Made by a program: the position numbers and the translations under genes | Source of the DNA: Cadophora sp. MPI-SDFR-AT-0126 | Taxonomy: Eukaryota > Ascomycota > Leotiomycetes > Helotiales > Ploettnerulaceae | Assembly (NCBI GenBank): GCA_020747065.1 | Contig: JAGMVK010000014.1 | Coordinates: forward strand, 558,001 to 622,000 | Length of the DNA: 64,000 nucleotides | Direction of reading: 5' to 3' | Notes under the pieces: model-generated | What the model was told of the DNA's origin: nothing | Databases searched by the model: none | Seen by the model: the letters and a program-made list of their open reading frames with translations, nothing else | Shown: positions 1 through 10,994 of the stretch, one piece after another | How the letters are laid out: every line of letters begins with the position of its first letter | Numbering within the stretch: position 1 is the first letter of the stretch

Positions 1-195
1 GATAAAAACATGCGGGGGACGCGGCCGCATTGCGCGGCTGAACTAGCGCAGAACCTTAATTGCTAGAGCCATCAAGCCCAGGTTTGACCAAACGAGCCGA
101 CTACAAACATCACGACTCTAGATTTCTACAATAGCCTCCCTTTTCCTGAGGACCCCAGTGCACGCTCTTCCGTTCAATAAACACAATAGCACAAT

Positions 196-1583
196 ATGTC
201 TGACGAAGAACGCGATACCCCTCCGCCTCCAGCGGCAAACCCAGATCTCGACATGGACAATGAAGAGAACGATATTTCCGACAATGAATCCGAACTCAGT
301 GAGGTCGATGAGGCTGAGTTTGCTGAATTCGATCCCACCACCGTTGCTCTCGAGGATAGACCATTGGTAGGAATTGACGAGGATGTTGCGCGAACACTCA
401 AAGCTGGGAAAAGGAAGCGTGCAGACAAGGAGGGCGATGGCAAGAAACCGAAGGAGGCAAAGCGCGACAAGAAGAAGCGGGCTCGTCGTGACGATGATGA
501 GGACCCAGATGGACAGGTTCTAGACGGCAAGAGAACGAAAAAGCCAAAGAGTGTGCGATCGGATAGAGAGAAGGGTGACAAGCCCCGAGAGAGAAGACCA
601 CCCACGCCTGAGAATGAGGAGAATTTGACTCCGGAGGAGAGACGGCGCAGAGCGCTAGATAAGGCTATGGATGCTGCGCTCAAGAATCCCAATAAGAGAA
701 GACGCAAGAAGGATGAAGTGGTAGGTTTCACTGTGAAGCTGGAGGGCACAGAATACTAATTATTACCAGGATCTTGAGGAGGCATTCGATGACGAGATTG
801 CGGCTTTGAAGATCAGAATGGAGCAAGCTTGCGAAGCAGATAATTCTGCTCGTGAACAAGGCCAACCTGCACTTCAAAAGCTCAAGATGTTGCCTGAGGT
901 GGTAGCTCTACTCAACAGAAATACTGTTCAACATTCGATCGTTGATCCCGATACCAACTTCCTCCAATCCGTCAAATTCTTCCTCGAACCTTTGAACGAT
1001 GGCAGTCTTCCAGCATACAACATCCAGAGAGATCTTTTCGCGGCTCTCACAAAGTTGCCCATTGAGAAGGAGGCGTTACTTAGTAGTGGTATCGGCAAGG
1101 TTGTCCTATACTACACAAAGAGCAAGAAGCCAGAGATTGGAATCAAAAGAACGGCGGAGAGATTGCTTGGAGAGTGGTCACGACCAATTCTAAAGCGTAG
1201 TGACGACTATAAGAAGCGCAAGGTCATTACCAAGGAGTTCGATCACCAGTATGTTCCTGTAGTCGTTTTATGATCCATTATACTGACGTTTTTGCAGGGC
1301 TGCCGCACTTGCTCATCGCCCATCTGGTACTCAATCGTCTCAAATGGCTCCCTCACAGCGTATTGCTCTTTCTCAAAAGGAGCTCGAGCGAGAACGTGTT
1401 CTTGCACAACCCAACAGAAGTACCAGAGCCAGAGTGGAAAGTGGGAACACCAGTTACACCATCGCACCGAAGAGTACTTTCGATGCAAGCAAGGGTCTGG
1501 ATCCTTCTTCCAGACCTATTGGTGCTGGTGGTATGGAAGCCTTCAGAAAGATGACAGCCAAGCAGGGTAAAAAGCGTTCCTGA
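196..1583 (+). CDS. iws1: Transcription elongation factor Iws1/Spn1
   Basis: Three exons, 196-720, 770-1248 and 1298-1583, give 429 residues; the phases join cleanly and both introns are GT-AG (49 bases each). The first 175 residues are acidic and then strongly basic and disordered, as usual for Iws1. Residues about 218-320 form the conserved helical TFIIS N-terminal-like domain, with recognisable stretches such as NFLQSVKFFLEPL, GIGKVVLYYTKSKKPE and AERLLGEWSRP. Iws1/Spn1 binds Spt6 and travels with RNA polymerase II in the nucleus during elongation, linking transcription to chromatin and mRNA export. The start at 196 is the first ATG in a favourable context and gives the usual MSDEE-type N-terminus. 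The long minus-strand open frame opposite exon 1 is a composition artefact of the Lys/Arg/Glu-rich coding sequence. Family assignment is very likely. Confidence 0.93.
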
Positions 1584-3012
1584 TCTGTCTGACTTGGGAG
1601 GACAATTCTACAGCATATATTATCAGTGGATTTTTTTTTTCGAGATTGGCATTACGTTCCGACGGGTATTGAAATGAATACTTCGTGGTCGTGCTTTCGA
1701 CCTGGACTACATTTGAGCGAGGAGTTTGGTGGTAGGAAAAACCATTGCAGGACAATAAATGCGAAAATCGTCTGCGCCAGTTCCTCGGATACCGTGAAGG
1801 GCAGAAATGTGTCGGAGATGGGCTTGTTTGCGCTCGCATTCGGTTCCCGTCTCCAGTGGTCTGTCCAGACGTCATATCATGTCTCAGGCTCAAGTAACCG
1901 TTGAGATCTTTCTTTGTCTTCCCGTCATTCTGTCTCCCACGAGAACGTTTTGTAATGGGCCATCGGCATTTACTGCTGCCTGTTACGGCTCTTGAGCAAG
2001 TCTGCTCCACCTCATTAGCAGAACAGCAAGTGGAATGCACAGTGGACATAGAGGGTTATGAACAAACATAACCAATCATCTTGGTACTGGTCAATTTTCG
2101 GCCGAAACACGATTGATAAGGAATGAGGTCATTCTCTAGTCCACAGATGTAGATTGGTCCTATTGGCCAAGTATTTACATGCAACTCTGATCGTCTTTCA
2201 ACACTTAACAACCTTTGTTCGGTCTTGATGTGCAAGCGCCATGTCCTGTCCTGCTTCTTGTCCTGCTCTTAACAATGATATATGGTTTAAATACATTTCT
2301 GTTCTGCCAAGTAGACGTTAATTTCCAATAATAGCAGCATTGATCATTGAGGCTTTCCTTGTCGATCGCTACACAGCTCTCGGCTGTGTCTCCAATGCTT
2401 ATTTTGTGCTCCTCCCAGTAGCTCCACTCTTCACACATCGCTCCAAACAGCGCTCGCCTATGCTGATTTATCTTTCCCTGAGTCCGGGCAATCATAGCCT
2501 CAAGTATCACATATTCGCACATACTTTACAGGCGATATTTGGTGGCGGTTCATGATCCACTATCAGCACACTGGTAGAGCAGCGCGGTAATCGTCCCAAA
2601 GCGGCAATTTACGATAGTCAGTATGGGACCAGATTGTTTGAGGTCAGAACTTAGGTCCATTCGCATAGAACATCGCGGTTGGCAGGCCAATGATCCTTCA
2701 AATCCCGTGCTAGGCTGGCACAGCCGCATTGGGTGCCGGCAAGGCAACAGTTTAACTTCACTTTTCATTCGTTGGTTGTTATTTACTGATTGATATCCGG
2801 TGCACTTGCCACGCGTTTGTGTGCTCCTAGCGTAGGATTTTACATATGATGTTTGCTATGCAGAAGTTGCAGTGCTTACTGGGGTGACTGCTTTGGATAT
2901 TAGCTTCGTCGTGGTGCCAGTCTTTACTTTCACGTTCATCACCAAAAGGTGCTCAGCAAAACCACGTTTTCCAAACCGTCGAAAGAAAAGTCACATCACC
3001 TACATCATCAAG
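1584..3012. other. Gene-free stretch between iws1 and a membrane-protein gene
   Basis: It holds the iws1 3' region, including a T-run near 1627, and the leader of the next gene, which is A- and C-rich just before 3013. Minus-strand frames here, for example 1543-2049, overlap the iws1 end and match nothing I recognise. I see no RNA gene or repeat. Confidence 0.5.
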
Positions 3013-3834
3013 ATGGCAGGAAATACTCATTACCACCGTCTGCCAGAAGACAACCGGCCTTCACTCGAATCCACGGGAGAAGACGAACGACTTCTTGATC
3101 CCAGCAACGACGACGACAACCACGATGACGATCCCACGTCGCCAAAGCAGAAACAATTCAAATACTGCTTCTACCCAACCCTGATCTTCCGTTTCGTCGC
3201 TTTCGTTCTCTACCTCAGCGCAGCCATCACCTTCACAGTATCCGGTCGTTCCCACACTCTTCCAGCTATAATCTTCACGTTCATCGCTGTCGGAAGACAG
3301 GTCATGATACTCCTGCACCACATCTTGACCCGATTCATTCGAGTGAGAATCAGAATCGAACTGAGAGAGTCCGGGTCCTCGATCACTACGAAGCCGAAGA
3401 AGAAGGTGCCTGTGTGGCTCCTCCCAGGATTCGTGCAGGCTGCTATCGATGTGGTTTTGGCGCTGGTAGTGCTCATCACAACTATCGTGATTCCGCATCA
3501 TTACACCTGGTATTATGGCGATACTCTGGGTGGTAAGATCGTCGCTTTTATTGCTGTGTAAGTCATCGTCGTTTCGTACAGCCACGATACCTTGTCATGT
3601 CAGCTAATGGTACCATATAGCGCACTTCATCTCCTCTCGGCTGCTGATCTTGGCCAGCCGAGTAGAATTACTCTCGCTGGCAAGTTGAAGTTCGACAAGA
3701 AAGACGGTGATGATAATGAGGACGGCAATCCGCCACGACTGCCGATTTACAGAGACGTGGAGGCTACGGGCGCTGGGCAGGTTGGGGTTCAGAGCCGGAA
3801 GACCGGCGCTGATTCTCCACCCGGTATCATCTAA
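3013..3834 (+). CDS. Four-helix membrane protein, unknown function
   Basis: Two exons, 3013-3557 and 3621-3834, encode 252 residues. The intron is a GTAAGT...ATATAG intron of 63 bases that splits a Val codon. The N-terminal 50 residues are polar and Asp-rich. Four hydrophobic segments follow at about 56-77, 83-104, 140-161 and 173-190, with a basic loop (FIRVRIRIEL, TKPKKK) between the second and third. The C-terminal 60 residues are charged and probably cytosolic. The start was placed at the ATG after the A/C-rich leader because the upstream in-frame extension is unlike a protein. The layout resembles small tetraspan proteins common in ascomycetes, but I do not recognise a named family and propose no function. 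Confidence 0.8.
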
Positions 3835-4438
3835 AGTCTGGAAGATATCTTGAAGTGGAATCGGGCTTGACGTGACGGAGTTCAGGTAATGATTTCTGTG
3901 GAATCATTTTGGGAAATCTTCTTTGAGTTCGATCTGCAGTATCGGAATTTGAAGGGCTCAATGCAGCAAATGCCTATGGTTTGAGTTTCATGTAAACAGG
4001 CTGAGATTAGAGTGGATCGGAAGAGAGCAGCAAACCTTGACGAGGTGTTGAAATTGTGCGGAAGCATTGTCTTGTCGCTCTGGCGTTTGTGTTGAGGGTT
4101 ATGTTGGAATGAGCGTAGCAAGTTGGTCTTTGATACGCATGCGTTTCAATTGTGCATTGATATATTGCAGCCATCTCTCATCTCCAATGGACTGTATTAC
4201 AATTACTAATTCCATCTTGTAATGAAAGGATACGTGTAGTGAAACCAGCGTCTTCTAGTTTCAAGGCAGTCTTTAGTATCAGCTTGCTAGTCCTTTCCTC
4301 CTTTTCGGCATCACTCGAATGACTATTTATGAGGCACACATTTGGTTTTCGAATTGTAGAGAGCAAAATTTGAGCCTCAGAGTTGGGTACAGTCCGGACG
4401 TCCCACTCGAAGAAATAGAGACTGAAGTCATAAATACC
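3835..4438. other. Convergent intergenic region
   Basis: About 600 bases between two genes that point towards each other. It should hold both 3' ends. I see no convincing coding, RNA or repeat signal; the short minus-strand frames (3882-4121, 4178-4366) look random. Confidence 0.5.
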
Positions 4439-5149
4439 TCAAAACACGCCAGGTACAAATCTCTTCGTCTTCTGATGCCAAACCTCCCACTCCTTCCCAA
4501 AAGCCTCCTTCAACATCCTCTCCTCATCCGCAACCCTCACACTCGCAGCATAGACCGCTGCAACAGCCAGTCCCCACCCAGCAACACTCCACCAAGCACT
4601 CTTCGCAACCCCCTCACTCATCCAGCACCCCGCAAGACAATCCGGTCTCTCAAAAAGAAGCACATTAGCCGCCACGACAATGACATTAGCAGAATACGAT
4701 GGGTGCTGAACATAAGCATACAGCCCAGTCGTGACAAGACTCTGCGGCCTAGCCAGCTTGAACGTGAAGTTCTTGCCCAGCTGTGCATAAGCCAGGAGGC
4801 GGATGGGCGCGAATATGATGATTAGAAGCAGGCAGATTGCGGAGTGTCGTGTCCAGGTGAAGAGTGAGAGGTTCATGCTGGCGGGGTTGGGACATAGGAG
4901 ATAGCTTGGGGATACTGGGTTGAGGACTAGTAGGGCGTGATGCACGCCAACGAGGATGACGCTAAGGCGGCGGACGAGGATGAATTTCGGACTTGTGAAG
5001 GGTGTGATACGGTCCGGGATGGCGGAATTTGGTGTTGGGTTCGGGGGCGTGAAGCATTGCAGGCTCAGATAGCTCGCCAGGAGCGTGGTAAGCGCGAGGA
5101 GGATGGTAGGGAGGTCAGGGATCTCCATGGGTAATACAATGTAAGACAA
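4439..5149 (-). CDS. Isoprenylcysteine carboxyl methyltransferase (ICMT)-like membrane protein
   Basis: A single exon of 236 residues. Hydrophobic segments lie near residues 10-30, 60-80, 100-118 and 150-165. The C-terminal half has the ICMT/PEMT-type signature. It includes QLGKNFTFKLARPQ-like sequence leading to LVTTGLYAYVQHPSYS, the membrane methyltransferase loop with an HP pair that contributes to the S-adenosylmethionine pocket. It then has EERMLKEAFGKEWEVW and KRFVPGVF, matching the usual ending in which an E-E pair precedes a Tyr/Trp-rich tail. ICMT methylates the C-terminal prenyl-cysteine of CaaX proteins in the ER. Many fungi carry several ICMT-like paralogues whose substrates are unknown, so this may not be the housekeeping Ste14. 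An alternative start lies seven codons downstream. Fold assignment is likely; exact substrate is open. Confidence 0.8.
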   Translation of the reverse strand: MSYIVLPMEIPDLPTILLALTTLLASYLSLQCFTPPNPTPNSAIPDRITPFTSPKFILVRRLSVILVGVHHALLVLNPVSPSYLLCPNPASMNLSLFTWTRHSAICLLLIIIFAPIRLLAYAQLGKNFTFKLARPQSLVTTGLYAYVQHPSYSANVIVVAANVLLFERPDCLAGCWMSEGVAKSAWWSVAGWGLAVAAVYAASVRVADEERMLKEAFGKEWEVWHQKTKRFVPGVF

Positions 5150-6567
5150 GTCTGTCCTGCTGACGGGTTGTTAGCTCTTGCTGGGAAAGGAATAGGTTGA
5201 AACGTATTATTACTAACAATTGAATTGATTGGGTGTGTTACTTTATCACAGTGAGATTTGCTGTGGAGGGTTGTGGGCTGTTTTTATTTGGGAGCTGCAG
5301 TTGGCCGAATTTGCTTGGCATGCTTGGTGGGGACATTCGCTCGCTTCCCCTGAGCGAAGTGGCGGCGGAGCCTCTCTAATCCCCGTACCTGGCCAAAGTA
5401 CTTCTAGATATGCTAGTGTCACACAAACATTGATAGTATGACCAGAATTCAAATCAATTGTTAGTAGAACCCTTTCTGTGGCCTACTGCAGCTAGTTTTC
5501 ACGGAGCTAAGCAGCATTTGCATTGTTTGTATTTCCCCCCAGTAAGCGAGAATTCAGTTCTCGGTGGTGAGGCACTTCAACGACTCAACTAATTTCTGTC
5601 ACTCTCAGGAAGGAGGTGTCACTTTAATGAATATCTTTGGAAAGATCTCTGTATAACCGCAAACACAGTCATAGAAAGGATTTCACAAACGTGGGATAAA
5701 CCCCTTCATGGACCTCTTAAAAACCTTTGAAGATCACGAGCAAAAAATCCTGATAGCGTTCTGCTTGAAATGTTCCACGCTCCCTCCATGGTAGTCAGAA
5801 TAATTTATTGCACTGCAGCAACGCATCTTGTTTCTGTCAGTGGCGGAGCTCGTGAGGAATGTTCTTTTTTTCGCGGGGGGGTGTAATCCTGGTATCATTT
5901 AGCCTAATGAACTTGAACTTCATTGGCTTGGGTAAGTACACATGTTGAGAATTTTGGTATACTGAATGAGTTGGGCAACCGTTGGTCGATATCAGACTTT
6001 TAAAAAGGCCAGTGAACCGGAAGGACTGAAGGGCTCGAAGTCAAGCGAAGAAATGTCTTGGCAAACATGAACTGTGGACAAACGGAATGATACATCATGT
6101 ACGAAGTCCACAGATATCTCGAACTGCAGATTGTTTTGACTCGCTTTTCTCACAGCGGTTCAGCATGACGTGACTTGATCATACGAAGAGCACAGCCTTG
6201 CGTTTCCGTACCCCTGTTGTGTTAAAGCCGAGGTCAGCCTTGCATTCTACATCCCTGCGCAATGACGGAACGCAACCAACCGTAACCTCGTACCTTTGTA
6301 CCTTGGAAGTCAACATCACATTCACATCACATTGACATCACCCCACTTCCTCCAATTTACAACGTGGAACACTGATACTCAATCCCAGAGAAAATGATAA
6401 ACGATAAGTGCAGCTCACTTAGAGACACAGGTTCATCTTCCTTCAAGCTTCCAATTACAATTCAATAGAACAACTCTGTGATAATCCAATCAATAAAAAA
6501 CGTCGAATCAATAACCCGCAATTTCCAGGCCGCCGTCTCTATTGAGGAGCACCAATTCTCAGTCAAA
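5150..6567. other. Divergent promoter region
   Basis: About 1.4 kb between the starts of the ICMT-like gene (minus) and the YWAV-family gene (plus), so it should contain both promoters. Visible oddities are a G-run near 5874-5881 and a TCACAT-rich patch near 6312-6340. I see no protein-coding or RNA gene. Confidence 0.45.
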
Positions 6568-7742
6568 ATGTCAGGAATTGCCTCATATCTGGTCAATGCA
6601 CTATCATCCGTTGTCTTTGGAACGTCGCAAAACATGGACGGAGACCCCGCAACCTCATTCTACAATTCCGATCGATACACCCCAAGCATCGAGGATGTTA
6701 TCGCTACGAAAGATACCCTGTTCGAGAAGTTCAAGCTCCCGATAGAGCTCATAGACACAATCATCGACTTCGCAGAATACTTCCCACGGACGACAATGTG
6801 CCGCACTGGAGGGGAGCTCCATGTCCGGGCTGGTGGTTCTGGCGTAGGAGGACACTCTGAGGATCGGTTCATAGTAAGAAGCTTTACCTCGTTCTGTGAC
6901 TTTCCTGCTGACGGCTACGTAGTTGAGATCGTTTCCCTTAGGTTATGTACCGAAGCAGGGTCTACCTACAACTTGCTCCATGGCCACCAGGAGAAATGCC
7001 TACCCAACCATACCTGCAACTCCATGGCAAGACTCTTCTGGACTCCCGCGAGATACCACGGAAGATGTGTTGGAGCGGTGGGCACTAGAAAGTCGGATAC
7101 GGGGAGAGCATCCATGCCGGAAGATTGTCTTCACACTGGTCGCTCATGATCAGGGCTGGGGTGGTGAGGGAAACCAGAGGGGAACATACAAGGGCTCATT
7201 CACCTGGTTTGATGTCGGTAAAGAGAGAATACATCTCTCGCAAGACAGTTCGTCTCCTCTTCCAAACCACTTGCTTAACCCATAGATTTGATGCTGATAA
7301 TAAGGCAGAATCCACAATGGATCCCGAAAAGCCAGAGACCTTCCCCACCATACTACCCGAGCACGGCTCCCCATCCTGGACCGAAGACAACGAACCCTTA
7401 GCCTGCACAGTCGAGACTATCCAGCCACGAACCCACCCCTCCTTCCCAGACCGCTTCGAATTCCCTCTGCTCCCGACCCTAGACTGCCTACAGAAGAATC
7501 GGACCGCTACAAAGCAGGCCGAAGAGTACAAGATAGTTTGGACTTGCAATGATGACCTTGATCCGGACTCTTTGGGAGGAAAGGCCTTGGAGGATCACGG
7601 CCGGGGAAGAAATACTGCGAATGGACAGTTCGTGCGGGATATGAAGGTTGGAGATGTTGTGACTGTTTGGGGGAAGGCACGGTTTCCTGGATGGGTCAAT
7701 ATGATTGAGACTGTCCAGATTGATGTTTATTGGGCGGTTTGA
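6568..7742 (+). CDS. Conserved ascomycete protein ending in YWAV, unknown function
   Basis: Likely exons are 6568-6873, 6923-7239 and 7286-7742, giving 359 residues. The first intron is GT-AG (49 bases). The second is only consistent in phase if it uses a GC donor at 7240 (GCAAGA...CATAG), so that junction is the weak point. Near residue 55 is an F-box-like start (LPIELIDTIIDFAEYFP). The middle has DTTEDVLERWALESRIRG, CRKIVFTLVAHDQGWGG and SFTWFDVG. The end has NGQFVRDMKVGDVVTVWGKARFPGW and VDVYWAV-type residues. I recognise these blocks as a family common in filamentous ascomycetes, but know of no assigned function. The central and final blocks look like beta-rich domains, perhaps ligand-binding. 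I am confident of the gene and not of the role. Confidence 0.75.
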
Positions 7743-8783
7743 GGAGCTGAATAGATAATAATACCAGTCATGAATACATGGTTTTGAGCAACAAGCCTAC
7801 ATTTGTACTTCCAATTATGAGTACAACTAATTAAATACAACCAGCTCCCCAGCACGGCGTGAGTCAGACCTGGTGGAAGACTATGTAAGTCCTTCCCGTG
7901 CCTTTGGAATCAAAAGTCTGTAACTATTGTCACTGCCCTTGGAGGTCTTCCAGGGACTTGTGCCAACGTCTTCTTCTCCTTACTGACAGCAGCTCAACTG
8001 TTGGCCGGTATCCCTGGACAAAAGCTAACTGCTTCTATTGCAAGCGAAGGTAAGATTACCTTTCTACTTTCTCAGCCTCAGAAACGGCAGTCTCAGGGGA
8101 AGTGAAGTGTCAAAGTGACAACAGTCGGTTACTGAAAAGATACACGACAAAAAGGCCGGAAATAACAGCAAAGGAGTATTCTGGCAACAGCAAAACACGG
8201 ATCTTGTGAAAGTGATGTTTGCATTAGATTCTCAGCCTTCAGGGAACGGCCTAAATTAGGTCGTCGAGAATTTGAAAGACCTAGTGCCGTATATCTGCGT
8301 GCCTATCAATCGCTCAGACACGCTTTCGACAATGAGATATCACGGATACTTTTGGGAACTCGCGCAAGAGGCATGTTTCTAGGAAGAACACGATGTTTAT
8401 AAGATTTCCGTTAGGGTCAGGAGGAGATGGGTACCAGTGGATAACAAAGTGAGAGTTTCGAGTTTCGAGCTGACGAATCTGTAGAACGAGACGGAATGGT
8501 GAAGTCGGACTCGGGAAGCTTGTGGAGACAAACATTATATATTATTTGATCTTTGGTACTTACAAGCTATTCAATCGTGCCAAAATACCCCCTTCATTCA
8601 TACGTAGGTATTGTTACTCGTAGGAAGACGAGATTCAGACTCCCGCCTTCAAACCAAATCCCCCGTCATGATCCCCAGACCCGAAACCATCCTCATTCCC
8701 CCTGTAGCTCAGCTCAAACCATCCGTGACCAACCCATTCCATCCTAACCGCTCCAAACCAACCTCCAACTCCTTGCAATATTC
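7743..8783. other. Convergent intergenic region
   Basis: About 1 kb between two genes that face each other. Splice-like words (GTAAGT near 7885, GTAAGA near 8050) occur, but no frame with coding character connects them. I see no recognised feature. Confidence 0.4.
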
Positions 8784-10994
8784 CTAAATCATGCTAGGAA
8801 ACCTGTCCTTGGCTACCAACGGACTCGGCATCGGCGATGCAACCTCCACAATTGTTTCTCCCACCCTCAGTGGTGCCGGCCTCTTAGCACCCACGTCTCT
8901 CAGCACCGGCGCATTTCCATTCTGCGCCCCTGAATGAACACTCAAAAATCGCGAGCCTCCAACATTGTTACCCGGCGCTAGACTTGCCGCACTAGCTCTC
9001 TGCCCCAGGATCGACTGCCGATAATACGCATCGTAGAAATCACTGACGCTTACTTGCGATGTATCGCTTTCACTCCTGCCTCTCCCGGATCCCACATCCA
9101 GGGGCGGTAACTCCAGCTGTGGAGGCTTGGGAGGCAGTTGGGGAATCGGAGGTGTGTCGGTCTCGACGTCAAAATGGCTGCTACCGCGCGAAGAGGCTGA
9201 TGAGATGGAGGAGTTGGGAGAGTGGCGGATAGCATTTGAGTTCGAGAAGGGCGATTCGCGCGGGTGGTCGAAGTCGACTTTGCGGCCTTGTACGGACCCT
9301 TCTCGAGTGCGGTTCGTCGACGTGGGATCGTAGTGCATCTGGTCACGGTCACGGCTGCGTCTGTTCTTAAGGGAGTCGGACGATGGCATGCGAGTATGGC
9401 GGCGGAGAGAGTCGCGTGTGCGGGTTATACTGTGAGAGGACGTGGAGCGTTTTTGAGACGCAGATGTTGAGGTTGATCGGCTCCTGGTGCCAGATTTGGG
9501 AAGAGCGGAGATGGAGCGGGAGCGTGGTCTGGGCTGTTGAGGTGGAGGGGGATCTTGGCTGAATTCTAAGATAGAGGTTCTGCTGCTGTACATGCTGGAA
9601 GCCGCGATACTGTACCCACGACTTTGCGATTTGAGAGCCGTAGCCGAGAACTCTCGTGCATGTGGTGATTGGGAGATGGACACGCGTTGTATGCTGACGA
9701 GCGAATCGCGAATTATCGGTTCTGAAGGCCTCCAACCATCGTTGCAATAGATTGGTCCTGGAAACGTCGGCGCTGAAGGATCCCAGTTCTTTTTTGGAGC
9801 AGCGGTATGGACGGGCGACGTCGGACTCCAATTCCTTGTATCTTGGGGAAAGTTTGTGTGCTCAGAGGTCGCTATCTGAGGGGTCAGATCATTCAGTGGT
9901 ACTGGACGTGGAGTAATATCAACATCTCTGGGACCGCGACGGCGAGAAGACGGTCGGTCGTGCTCATCATTTGGAGGGAAAATCGACGGCGCACCACCTT
10001 GAGCTGCTCGAGATGGTGTTAGGTGGGCCGCAGGAGGAAAGACCGAGAACAATGGGGTCTTGAGGCCCCGTGACGGTTGTCGAACTGGGGGAGGAGCTTT
10101 GATTGAGGATGCATTTGTGCTCACGATTGATGCAGCCTCTGAGTTGGCGTGTCGTACAGAATTGCTCGGCGAGGGTACAAAGAGGCCGATCTTCTCGATC
10201 TCACCTGGAAATTGCAATTTTGGAAGGTAAGAAGTAGGCCTCTCTTTGGGAGTCGATGGCCGACTGAAATGAACATCCAACGGTGACACCCAGGTTGGCG
10301 CTTCTCCTCCCTCAAAAGTCCCGGTGGTAGGCGAGACGCCCCTGAGGGATCTCTGAGATCGTGGAGATGGCAGAGGAGGCAGATATGAACCACCAATGCC
10401 GCCGACGCTGGATGGAATATGGTTTGTTCTACCGCTGAGCTCAGCACTTGAATGTTGAAGACTTAGCGGCGATGGTTTGCGCTTCGTATGGTTGAGAGTG
10501 GAAGGCGCAAGGCTTTGTGGAAGCGAGTGCGTGCTACTTGAAGCCGAATGACCTCCTTGATATCCGGCTTTACCCCAATCCACGACTTTCGTCTCGGGTG
10601 CCAAAATGTAGGATGGCGTGGGAGAAGTAGGTCTCGATTGCGAGACGCCGCCGAAATAACCATGCTCGATAGCCCTGACTCCGAATAGATCCCCTTCTCC
10701 CGCGCCTCTGCCGACTAACTTCTGCTTATCGGACATCAGAGATGCTTCTAGCTCCGCCTTCTTCGCATTCTTCCTCAATCTTCAAAAGTCAGTACATTTC
10801 CCGTTCGGAAGCTAGGATACATACTTCCTCTTATTCCACGCTAGTTTTGCAAAGCCTGCAATGAATGTCGCTCCAATAAGGCATCCAAGTACAATGCTGG
10901 AAGTCACTGGATTAGCACCCGTATTGATGTGGATTGGAAATCTTGGAACCTACGCGAATTTGTTGCCCAGACTCATACTCCCAATGGCCCCCAT
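8784..10994 (-). CDS. Serine-rich protein with one N-terminal membrane segment
   Basis: Exons on the minus strand are 10994-10954, 10896-10825 and 10779-8784, together 702 residues, all phases consistent. The two tiny first exons encode a short N-terminus and one hydrophobic segment at about residues 14-33 (IVLGCLIGATFIAGFAKLAW), followed by a basic stop-transfer patch (NKRKLRKNAKK). The remaining 660 residues are low-complexity and rich in Ser, Pro, Arg and Thr, with many SP/TP motifs and RSRS runs that look like phosphorylation sites. Such proteins occur widely in ascomycetes, often as membrane-tethered regulators or organisers, but I cannot name this one. The short exons would be missed by a search that takes only long open frames. 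The topology (short lumenal or outside N-terminus, long cytosolic tail) is inferred from the positive patch. Confidence 0.8.

Noticed and set aside
174..749. 191-codon minus-strand frame opposite iws1 exon 1
   Set aside because: It is the antisense shadow of a Lys/Arg/Glu/Asp-rich coding sequence, giving a Ser/Leu/Phe-rich product with no domain.
1543..2049. 168-codon minus-strand frame overlapping the iws1 3' end
   Set aside because: No recognised domain and composition typical of random sequence; it overlaps the real gene.
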